41,480 bases of DNA from Roseovarius sp. TE539 (GTDB lineage: Bacteria; Pseudomonadota; Alphaproteobacteria; Rhodobacterales; Rhodobacteraceae): positions 1 to 41,480 of the forward strand of contig NZ_QNGB01000030.1 of the NCBI RefSeq assembly GCF_003298505.1, given 5' to 3'. Shown piece by piece: positions 32,627-39,359 of the stretch. Position numbers and translations under genes: made by a program. The notes under the pieces are model-generated. The model searched no databases. It was given only the letters and a program-made list of their open reading frames with translations, and was not told the DNA's origin. The first letter of the stretch is position 1. Every line of letters starts with the position of its first letter.

Positions 32627-32844
32627 CAGACCCGATCGCTGCGGTCGCGATAGTCGGTCGGCGCGGCGCCGCGCGCGAGGCCCTTCAGCGTCTCCCGCTT
32701 CGGCACCGGCACCAAGAGGACGCCCATCCCTTTCGGGATGAACGCGAAGGTCAGCCCGGCCTCCCAGTGCTGCGCCGTGCGGATCGCCTTGGGGATCGAG
32801 ATCTGAAACTTCGAGGACAGGGTCGCGGTCTCGGCCATGCTCAT
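32626..32844 (-). CDS. vapB: AbrB-type antitoxin (module 2)
   Basis: A 72-residue AbrB-fold protein: ATLSSKFQISIPKAIRTAQ is the DNA-binding swapped hairpin, followed by a short C-terminal toxin-binding tail. ATG 32844 and ATG 32838 are both possible starts. The 57-bp gap to the tape measure start must hold its promoter; GATAAATTGAAAG in that gap is AT-rich compared with its surroundings. Confidence 0.85.
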   Translation of the reverse strand: MSMAETATLSSKFQISIPKAIRTAQHWEAGLTFAFIPKGMGVLLVPVPKRETLKGLARGAAPTDYRDRSDRV

Positions 32845-32901
32845 ACTTTCAATTTATCGATGCGCCAAACGTAAGACAGGCGCACTGGCAATTCAAGGAT
32901 C

Positions 32902-35349
32902 ATGCCCATGGCCGAGAAACGGGTGAGCGTCCGCCTCGCGGCGACGGGCGGGCGGCAGGTGCGCGCCGAGCTCGAGGGCGTGGGCGAGGCCGGCAAGCGC
33001 GGCTTCGGTCGGCTCAGCCAGGAGATGGAGGCGGCAAACCGGCGGCTGGCGGGCTTTGCACGCCGGGTTCGCGTGGCGTCCGCCGCCGCCGTCGCGGCTG
33101 CCACGGCGGCGGGCGTGGCGATGGTGCGCTCGGGCCTGCAAACCGTCGATGCGCAGGCCAAGCTGGCGCAGTCGCTGGGGACTACCGTCGCCTCGATCCA
33201 GACCTTGGAGCGCGCGGGCGAACTGGCCGGCGTGGCCATGTCCGGCATCGAGCAGGCCACGAAGGACCTGACACGCCGTCTCAGCCAGGCGGCCGCCGGG
33301 ACAGGCCCCGCCGCAGACGCGCTGGACCGTCTGGGGCTCTCGGCCACCGATCTGATCGCGCTGCCGCTTGACCAGCGGGTCGGTGCGATCAACGCAGCGA
33401 TCGAGGACTTCGTGCCGGCCGCCGAGCGCGCCGCCGTCGCGGGCCAGCTTTTCGGCGAGGAAGGCTCCATCGCCATGGCGCGGATCGACAGTGCGACACT
33501 GCGCCAGGCGACAGAGGACGTGCGCGCCTTCGGCGTCGTGGTGTCTGAACAGGACGCCGCCCGGATCGAGCGGACCAATGACGCCATCTCGCGGCTGGGG
33601 CTGGTCTGGCGCGGGCTGTCGAACCAGTTGGCCATCGCAGCCGCCCCCGCGCTGGAAACCGTGGCTGAGGCCATCGCGGCGGTCGCGCGGACGACAGGCC
33701 CGCTGGGCCAGGCCATCCAGGGGCTGTTTGCCAACCTGGGGCGGCTCACCAGCATTGCCGGCGCCTTCGCCGCCTTCCTGGCCGGGCGCTGGGTCGCCGG
33801 CATGGCCGCCGCGGCGCTGTCGGTCCGCGGGCTTGCCACGGCGCTGGTCGTGCTGCGCGGTGCGCTGATCCGCACCGGTATCGGGGCGCTGATCGTCGGT
33901 GCGGGCGAGCTGGTCTACCAGTTCACGCGCCTCGTGCAGGGGGCTGGCGGCTTTGGCGAGGCGATGGGGCTCTTGAAAGGTGTTGCCGCCGAGGTCTGGG
34001 AGCGCATCAAGACCGGGGCCGCGGCCGCTGGCGCCGCCGCCACGGCAATGTTCTTCGATCTCAAGGCCGACGCCGCCTCCGGCATGCAGAGCGCCATCGA
34101 AAGCGTGGTGGGCTTCGGCAACACGGCCGTGAACACATTTGAAGGCGCCTTTGAGGCGATCAAGGCCACCTGGGGCCTGCTGCCTGCTGCCATCGGTGAT
34201 CTGGCCTTCCAGGCCGCAAACAGCCTGGTCGACGGGGTCGAGGCGATGCTCAACGGCGTGGTCTCGCGGATCAATGGCTTCATCGGCGGCATCAATACCG
34301 GGCTGGAAGCGCTGGGCTCGGACCGACGGATCTCCGTGGTGCCCGATCTGGACCTCGGTGAGATCGAGAACCGCTTCGAGGGCGCGGCGAGCGCGGCCGG
34401 TACGGCGGCCCAGGAGGCCTTCGACCGCGCCTTCGAGGACAACGCGCTCACGGCCCCCGATCTCGGGCTCGCCGGCGCCGCAACTGAGGCGCTCGAGTCC
34501 GCCAACCTCTATCGTGGGGTGGCGCGGGATCTCGCCAACAGCGCCCGCGCACCGCTGGCAAGCTGGCAGGCGCTGCGGGATGCGGTGCGCGGCAGCGATG
34601 AGGATGGCGCGGACGCGCTGACAAAGGCCACCAGTGCGGCCGAGCGGTTGGAAACCGCGCTCAATGAGGCCGGCACCGCCACCACCGGGGCTGGGGCTGC
34701 AGCCAGGGCTGCCGCTGCCGCAGCTAAGCCCGACACCGAGGCCACCGTCACTGGCTGGCAGGCGGTCACCGCGGCACTGTCAGACTACGCCAGCAGGGCA
34801 CGCGAGATCGGCGGCGATATCGGCCAGAGTCTTGTCGGCGCCTTTCGCTCGGCCGAGACTGCGGTGGGCGAATTCGTGAAGACCGGCAAGCTGAAGGTCC
34901 GCGACCTGGTTACCTCGCTGCTGGCGAACCTCGCCAAGCTCGCCGCACGCCGCTTCATCCTCGGCCCGATCGCGAATGCGCTGTCGGGCGCGCTGGGCGG
35001 CAAGGCGGGCGGGATATTCGCGGATGTCCTGCACGCCGGCGGCCTTGCCGGCGCCGCCGGCCCCGCGCGCAGGGTCCCCGCCATGGCCTTTGCGGATGCC
35101 CCACGCATGCATGGCGGCGGCATGGCCGGGCTCAAACCCGACGAGGTGCCGGCGATCCTGCAGCGCGGCGAGCGGGTGCTCTCGCGCCGGCAGACCCGCG
35201 AGTACGACGCCCCGCGCCGCGACCGCGAGGCCGCCACGATCGTCAACATCTCGATCCAGACCCGCGACGCCGAGAGCTTCCGGCAATCAAGGACACAAGT
35301 GGCTGCGGATATTTCTCGGGCAGTTTCGCTTGGGCGCAGGGGGATGTGA
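32902..35349 (+). CDS. Tail tape measure protein
   Basis: An 815-residue tape measure that sets tail length; at the usual 0.15 nm per residue this predicts a tail near 120 nm. The N-terminal part is helical (RVSVRLAATGGRQVRAELEG). Residues about 283-338 are strongly hydrophobic and could cross the host membrane during DNA entry. The middle is Ala-rich and the C-terminus carries the SFRQSRTQ and ADISRAV motif found at the end of Rhodobacterales tape measures. The last 75 bp use A/T-ending codons unlike the rest of the gene, and the same protein end recurs downstream at 35385-35507. Confidence 0.92.
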   Translation: MPMAEKRVSVRLAATGGRQVRAELEGVGEAGKRGFGRLSQEMEAANRRLAGFARRVRVASAAAVAAATAAGVAMVRSGLQTVDAQAKLAQSLGTTVASIQTLERAGELAGVAMSGIEQATKDLTRRLSQAAAGTGPAADALDRLGLSATDLIALPLDQRVGAINAAIEDFVPAAERAAVAGQLFGEEGSIAMARIDSATLRQATEDVRAFGVVVSEQDAARIERTNDAISRLGLVWRGLSNQLAIAAAPALETVAEAIAAVARTTGPLGQAIQGLFANLGRLTSIAGAFAAFLAGRWVAGMAAAALSVRGLATALVVLRGALIRTGIGALIVGAGELVYQFTRLVQGAGGFGEAMGLLKGVAAEVWERIKTGAAAAGAAATAMFFDLKADAASGMQSAIESVVGFGNTAVNTFEGAFEAIKATWGLLPAAIGDLAFQAANSLVDGVEAMLNGVVSRINGFIGGINTGLEALGSDRRISVVPDLDLGEIENRFEGAASAAGTAAQEAFDRAFEDNALTAPDLGLAGAATEALESANLYRGVARDLANSARAPLASWQALRDAVRGSDEDGADALTKATSAAERLETALNEAGTATTGAGAAARAAAAAAKPDTEATVTGWQAVTAALSDYASRAREIGGDIGQSLVGAFRSAETAVGEFVKTGKLKVRDLVTSLLANLAKLAARRFILGPIANALSGALGGKAGGIFADVLHAGGLAGAAGPARRVPAMAFADAPRMHGGGMAGLKPDEVPAILQRGERVLSRRQTREYDAPRRDREAATIVNISIQTRDAESFRQSRTQVAADISRAVSLGRRGM

Positions 35350-35351
35350 CC

Positions 35352-35507
35352 ATGCTCTGCCTGATCATCAAGAAAGGGGGCGACAACGAGAGCTTCCGGC
35401 AGTCGCGGACGCAGGGTGAGGCCGAAGAGCGGAACGTCCAGTGGACGTTTCGCCGGCCGAACGCCGACATCTCGCGCGCGGTGGCCATGGGCCGGAGGGG
35501 CATGTGA
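35352..35507 (+). pseudogene. Duplicate tape-measure C-terminal remnant (51 codons)
   Basis: A 51-codon open frame starting 2 bp after the tape measure stop. It repeats the tape measure C-terminus: ESFRQSRTQ, then after an insertion of about 16 codons (GEAEERNVQWTFRRPN) ADISRAVAMGRRGM. Almost every codon shared with the intact gene differs at the third base, with this copy using the GC-rich codons typical of the phage. Either it is the original 3' end left after the tape measure gene was replaced, or a trace of a small insertion. A function as a small peptide is unlikely but not excluded. Confidence 0.65.
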
Positions 35508-35568
35508 GTGCGACCCCGCAAGTGGGAACCGGTTGCGGGGGCCAGAGCGCGAACCACGGAGAGACTTG

Positions 35569-36195
35569 ATGGCGTTTCACGAGGTCCGGTTTCCGGACAA
35601 CATCAGCCGTGGCGCGCGTGGCGGGCCCGAGCGGCGGACACAGATCGTCGAGCTCGCATCGGGCGAGGAGGAGCGGAACGCCAGCTGGGCGAACAGCAGG
35701 CGGCGCTATGATGTCGCCTACGGCATCCGCCGGGCCGACGATCTCGCCGCCGTCGTCGCCTTCTTCGAGGCGCGCAACGGCCGACTGCACGGCTTCCGCT
35801 TCAAGGACTGGGGCGATTACAAGTCGGGCCTGCCGTCCGCGGCGATCTCGCCGACCGACCAGGAGATCGGCACGGGCAATGGCAGCCTCACGGAATTCGC
35901 GCTGCTGAAACGCTACAGCTCCGGCGCGCAATCCTGGACCCGTGCCATCGCCAAGCCCGTGGCCGGCAGCGTCCGCGTCGCGCTCGGCGGCATTGAGCAG
36001 ATGTCGGGCTGGTCCATCGACATGACCACCGGGGTCGTGACCTTCGATACCGCCCCAGCCGCGGGCGTCGCGGTCATCGCCGGCTTCGCCTTCGACGTGC
36101 CGGTCCGGTTTGACACCGACGCGCTCGACGTGACGCTCGACCTCGAGCGGCTCGGCTCGATCACCTCCATTCCGCTTCTGGAGATCCGGCGATGA
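35569..36195 (+). CDS. DUF2460 family distal tail protein (RcGTA gp12-like)
   Basis: A 208-residue protein of the DUF2460/TIGR02217 family. It begins FHEVRFPDNISRGARGGPER, contains NGRLHGFRFKDWGDYKSG, and ends VRFDTDALDVTLDLERLGSI, all hallmark segments. In the RcGTA particle the homologous protein forms the distal tail ring below the tube. ATG 35569 is preceded by GGAGAG. The frame is open further upstream, through the duplicated tape-measure remnant, but that part is not DUF2460. Confidence 0.93.
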   Translation: MAFHEVRFPDNISRGARGGPERRTQIVELASGEEERNASWANSRRRYDVAYGIRRADDLAAVVAFFEARNGRLHGFRFKDWGDYKSGLPSAAISPTDQEIGTGNGSLTEFALLKRYSSGAQSWTRAIAKPVAGSVRVALGGIEQMSGWSIDMTTGVVTFDTAPAAGVAVIAGFAFDVPVRFDTDALDVTLDLERLGSITSIPLLEIRR

Positions 36196-36315
36196 ACGAC
36201 ACCGGCGTTCGCGGGGCTAACGCGGCGGTCCGAAGGACGGCGCCACGGTCCCCGCTCACCGGCGCAGCCGTGCTGCGCGACCTCATGCAAACTTCAAGAC
36301 CGCGGGGCATCCGCC

Positions 36316-36663
36316 ATGAATGACGGATCCGGCTTCATCGCAGCGGTCCTCAGGGAACTTGCCACATCCACCGCCGTGATTCTCGCCGCCTGGGGTGCGC
36401 TCGGCGGTGCCACGAACGCGCTGACCACGAAGATGCGCCTGCGGGATGCGCTGCGCCACATCCTCCTCGGCGGGCTGATCGCGGCCGGGATGGGCAGTCT
36501 CTCCATGGCCGTCATCACAGCCTGGCTGCGGCTGCCGCCCGAAGCGATCCCGGCCGGGGGAGCGGCCGGCTCGGCTGCCTACCTCGTCGGCGTTTTCGGC
36601 CCGGCCTTCATCGAGGTTGTCCTCGCCCGGCTGCGCGCCGCCAAGGGGCGCAAGGATGACTGA
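36316..36663 (+). CDS. Holin-like membrane protein
   Basis: A 115-residue protein with three hydrophobic segments: about 16-38 (STAVILAAWGALGGATNAL), 47-70 (HILLGGLIAAGMGSLSMAVI) and 86-105 (SAAYLVGVFGPAFIEVVLA). It ends in a basic tail (RLRAAKGRKDD). Size, three membrane spans and position next to lysozyme and spanin genes suggest a class I-type holin that opens the inner membrane at lysis time. No family name is certain. Confidence 0.7.
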   Translation: MNDGSGFIAAVLRELATSTAVILAAWGALGGATNALTTKMRLRDALRHILLGGLIAAGMGSLSMAVITAWLRLPPEAIPAGGAAGSAAYLVGVFGPAFIEVVLARLRAAKGRKDD

Positions 36664-36787
36664 GTTTCTCCGCCTTGCCCGCGCGCTGCGCACCGGGTGC
36701 GAGGATCCCGGCACACGGTTCGCGCACCGGCTGCGCGTTGGCCTCGCCGTTGCGGCGCTGATCCTGATCTTCTCGTTTCTGGAGTAA
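36656..36787 (+). CDS. Very small membrane protein in the lysis cassette
   Basis: A 43-residue protein with a basic N-terminal half and one C-terminal hydrophobic segment (VGLAVAALILIFSFLE). It overlaps the holin-like gene by 8 bp and ends 4 bp before the lysozyme gene. A role as a second holin or holin regulator fits the place; nothing more can be said. Confidence 0.5.
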   Translation: MTEFLRLARALRTGCEDPGTRFAHRLRVGLAVAALILIFSFLE

Positions 36788-36791
36788 TCCC

Positions 36792-37451
36792 ATGCAGATG
36801 ACCGAGCGGGGCCTGCTGGCCCTGGCCGGGCACGAAGGAGTCGTGCCCGCGCCCTACCGCGATTCCACCGGCACCTGGACCTTCGGCATCGGCCATACGG
36901 CCGCGGCCGGGCCGCCCGACCCTGCGGCGATGTCCCGCGGCATGCCCGCCGATTTAGGCGCCGGGATCCGCGAGGCGTTCCGCGTCTTCCGCGCCGACCT
37001 CGCGACCTACGAGGCCGAGGTTCTGGCCGCGGTGACGGTTCCGCTGGCGCCGCACGAGTTCGATGCGCTGGTCAGCTTTCACTACAACACGGGCGGCATC
37101 GCCCGCGCTGCGCTGACCCGCCACCTGAACGCCGGCGACCGCGAAGCCGCGGCGCAGGCCTTCCTCAACTGGCGGCGGCCGGCGGAGATCATTCCGCGGC
37201 GCAAGGCGGAGCGCGACCTGTTCCGCCATGGCCGCTATCCCGGCGGGCCCATCCCGGTCTGGTCCGTGGATTCTGCGGGCCGCGTGGACGTCTCGCGCCC
37301 TGTACGGCGGCTGACCGAAGACGAGGCTCTGGCGCTTCTGCGGCCGTTGCCGCTGCCGAGGCCGCCGGTCCTCGATCGTGCTCCCGACGCGCCCACCGGC
37401 TGGTTCGCCCGGCTGGCCGCCTTTGTCTCCACCCTGATCCGGAGGGCCTGA
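36792..37451 (+). CDS. Phage endolysin, GH24 lysozyme
   Basis: A 219-residue muramidase of glycoside hydrolase family 24 that cuts peptidoglycan between MurNAc and GlcNAc. The catalytic E-8-D-5-T spacing is exact: Glu15, Asp24 and Thr30 in GHEGVVPAPYRDSTGTWT. VSFHYNTGGIARAAL is the second conserved region. There is no N-terminal signal or anchor, so export depends on a holin. The C-terminal 70 residues go beyond the catalytic core and end in a hydrophobic LAAFVSTLIRR segment of unknown role. Confidence 0.93.
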   Translation: MQMTERGLLALAGHEGVVPAPYRDSTGTWTFGIGHTAAAGPPDPAAMSRGMPADLGAGIREAFRVFRADLATYEAEVLAAVTVPLAPHEFDALVSFHYNTGGIARAALTRHLNAGDREAAAQAFLNWRRPAEIIPRRKAERDLFRHGRYPGGPIPVWSVDSAGRVDVSRPVRRLTEDEALALLRPLPLPRPPVLDRAPDAPTGWFARLAAFVSTLIRRA

Positions 37452-37454
37452 TCC

Positions 37455-37685
37455 ATGCGCTACGTTCGCCCCAATTCCATGACCTGGTGGGCGGGACTGC
37501 TCGCCATGCTCACCGGCATCGCGTCTCTCGCGCTGCCCGCCACCGGGCCCCTCGGGGAGTTCTCTCGCCTCGTCGCGCTGCTCGCGGGCTCAGGCGATGC
37601 CTCTCCCGCAGGGCTGATGTTCCTCGGTTTGGGCCTGATCGGCCTGCGCGACCGGATCGAGCGCGGGTTCCGCGGCGATGGCTGA
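37455..37685 (+). CDS. Small membrane protein of the lysis cassette
   Basis: A 76-residue protein with two hydrophobic segments (WWAGLLAMLTGIASLAL and GLMFLGLGLIGL) and a basic C-terminal end (RDRIERGFRGDG). It lies 3 bp after the lysozyme stop and overlaps the Rz-like gene by 8 bp. Possibly a holin or antiholin; it is also commonly seen as an unnamed gene in Rhodobacterales phages. Confidence 0.6.
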   Translation: MRYVRPNSMTWWAGLLAMLTGIASLALPATGPLGEFSRLVALLAGSGDASPAGLMFLGLGLIGLRDRIERGFRGDG

Positions 37686-37908
37686 CCTTCTGATCTGGCT
37701 GGTCGCGGCGCTCGGCGCGGTCGGGGGCGTCGTCCTCGGCCGGCTCTGGGGCCGCGTCGAAGGGAAGCGCGCGGGCAAGCAGGAGGCCGAACGCGATGCC
37801 ATGGAAGACAAGAACGAGCGTGTCGAGCGCGGGCGCGATGCGGTTCGCGATGGCCGCGGCGCTGGCGATCCTGCTGAGCGGCTGCGCCGCAACGATGGGC
37901 GTTGGTAA
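37678..37908 (+). CDS. Rz-like inner-membrane spanin subunit
   Basis: A 76-residue protein with an N-terminal membrane helix (DLLIWLVAALGAVGGVVLG) followed by a long charged helix (GRVEGKRAGKQEAERDAMED and on) that would extend into the periplasm. This is the plan of an i-spanin. A lipoprotein gene begins inside it in another frame, the classical Rz/Rz1 arrangement. Together the two would fuse the inner and outer membranes in the final lysis step. It is shorter than lambda Rz (153 residues). Confidence 0.65.
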   Translation: MADLLIWLVAALGAVGGVVLGRLWGRVEGKRAGKQEAERDAMEDKNERVERGRDAVRDGRGAGDPAERLRRNDGRW

Positions 37909-38038
37909 TGCCGGCTGCGCCTCCTATGCCGAGGCACGGCTCGCCCGACCGCCCGCCGAGACCGTCGCGGAGGTTCCGCCGGACTGGGCGGTCTGGATCG
38001 CCGATCTCGACGACCGCATGACGGGGACCTGCCAATGA
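37838..38038 (+). CDS. Rz1-like outer-membrane lipoprotein spanin, nested
   Basis: A 66-residue lipoprotein. MRFAMAAALAILLSGC is a signal sequence with lipobox LSGC, so Cys16 would be lipidated and carried to the outer membrane. The mature part contains ARPPAETVAEVPPDW, moderately Pro-rich as in o-spanins. The start lies in the +1 frame inside the Rz-like gene, and the last 4 bp overlap the hub gene start. The call depends on this nesting and on the lysis context. Confidence 0.7.
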   Translation: MRFAMAAALAILLSGCAATMGVGNAGCASYAEARLARPPAETVAEVPPDWAVWIADLDDRMTGTCQ

Positions 38039-38919
38039 AGACCCTCGATTCCGCCCTGCAGGCCCATCTCGACGAGAGCACGACGACGCTCGCCTGGTGC
38101 TGGCGGATCACCCGCGCCGACGGCGTCACTTTCGGTTTCACCGATCACGACCGGAGGCTCAGCTTCGATGGCACCGATTTCGAGCCCGAGAGCGGGCTCA
38201 CCGCGTCCGAGGTCCGTTCGGGCTCGGACCTCTCGGTCGATGCACAGGACGCCGAGGGCGTGCTGACCTCGGACCGGATCACCGAGACCGACATCCTCGA
38301 CGGCCGCTGGGACAACGCCGAGGTCGAGGTCTGGCGGGCGAACTGGGCCGACACGGCTCAGCGCGTGCTGATGCGCCGCGGGGCCATCGGCCAGATCCGG
38401 CGTGGGCGGCTGGCCTTCGTCGCGGAGGTACGATCGCTCGCGCATGTGCTGGGCCAGACGGTGGGGCGGACATTTCAGGCGACCTGCGACGCCGCGCTTG
38501 GCGATGGGCGCTGCGGCGTCGATCTGGAGGATCCCGTCTACAAGGGGACGGGCGCCGTGATCGATCTCCTGCGCGACCGTGCCTTCACCGCCTCGGGAAT
38601 CGGCGGCTTCGACGCGGGCTGGTTCACTTTCGGCACCATCGCATGGTCCAGCGGCGCCAACGCAGGCCGGCGCACTGAGGTGCTGGGCCATGACGTAACG
38701 GACGGCGTGGCGATCCTGACCCTGCTCGAAGCGCCGGTGCGCGCGATCGCCGAGGGCGATGCCTTCACCATCCGCGCGGGCTGCGACAAGCGCATCGAGA
38801 CCTGCGGCGCGAAGTTCGCCAACACCGCCAATTTCCGCGGCTTCCCGCACATCCCCGGCCAGGATACGATCCTGCGCTACGCGACCAATGACGGCGGTCA
38901 CGACGGGGGCGTGCTGTGA
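38035..38919 (+). CDS. DUF2163/BR0599 family tail hub protein (RcGTA gp13-like)
   Basis: A 294-residue protein of the DUF2163/phage BR0599 family (TIGR02218). Characteristic are GVTFGFTDHDRRLSFDG near the start, TFQATCDAALGDGRCGVDLE in the middle and the end CDKRIETCGAKFANTANFRG followed by FPHIPGQD. The several conserved Cys residues may bind a metal centre. In RcGTA the homologue forms the tail hub. The start overlaps the Rz1-like stop by ATGA, and its stop overlaps the peptidase start. Confidence 0.94.
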   Translation: MKTLDSALQAHLDESTTTLAWCWRITRADGVTFGFTDHDRRLSFDGTDFEPESGLTASEVRSGSDLSVDAQDAEGVLTSDRITETDILDGRWDNAEVEVWRANWADTAQRVLMRRGAIGQIRRGRLAFVAEVRSLAHVLGQTVGRTFQATCDAALGDGRCGVDLEDPVYKGTGAVIDLLRDRAFTASGIGGFDAGWFTFGTIAWSSGANAGRRTEVLGHDVTDGVAILTLLEAPVRAIAEGDAFTIRAGCDKRIETCGAKFANTANFRGFPHIPGQDTILRYATNDGGHDGGVL

Positions 38920-39350
38920 ACCCGGCCGATCCCACCCGCGTCATCGCCATCGCACGGACCTGGCTCGGCACGCCCTATCACGACCAGGCGAGCCTGCGGG
39001 GCGTCGGCTGCGATTGCCTCGGCCTCGCGCGCGGCGTCTGGCGCGAGGTCGTCGGCCCCGAGCCGTTCCCGATCCCGCCCTACAGCCGCGACTGGGGCGA
39101 GACCGGACCACGTGAGGTGCTGGCCGACGGCGCGCGCACCATGATGATCGAGGTGCCGCCCACTGAGGCCGATCCCAGCGCGCTGGTGCTGTTCCGGATG
39201 ATGCCGCGAGCCATCGCCAAGCATGTCGGCATCCTGACCGGCCCCGGCTCCTTCCTCCATGCCTACGAGCGGCTCGGCGTCATCGAGGAACCGCTCAAGC
39301 CGTCCTGGCGGCGGCGCATCGCCTTCGCCTTCCTCTTCCCGCAACGCTGA
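38916..39350 (+). CDS. NlpC/P60 cell-wall peptidase (RcGTA gp14-like)
   Basis: A 144-residue tail-associated peptidase of the TIGR02219 type that opens peptidoglycan during DNA entry. The catalytic residues are Cys34 in GCDCLGLARG, His103 in AKHVGIL and a third polar position, with His115 in FLHAYE nearby. It starts with GTG overlapping the hub gene stop (GTGA). The gp12-gp15 order of RcGTA is kept around it, apart from the lysis genes inserted between gp12 and gp13 equivalents. Confidence 0.93.
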   Translation: MNPADPTRVIAIARTWLGTPYHDQASLRGVGCDCLGLARGVWREVVGPEPFPIPPYSRDWGETGPREVLADGARTMMIEVPPTEADPSALVLFRMMPRAIAKHVGILTGPGSFLHAYERLGVIEEPLKPSWRRRIAFAFLFPQR

Positions 39351-39359
39351 TTTCCACAC

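Noticed and set aside
36192..36323. 43-codon frame overlapping the DUF2460 stop by ATGA
   Set aside because: Overlaps the holin-like start, has simple Arg/Ala/Pro composition and no recognisable features; cannot be supported.
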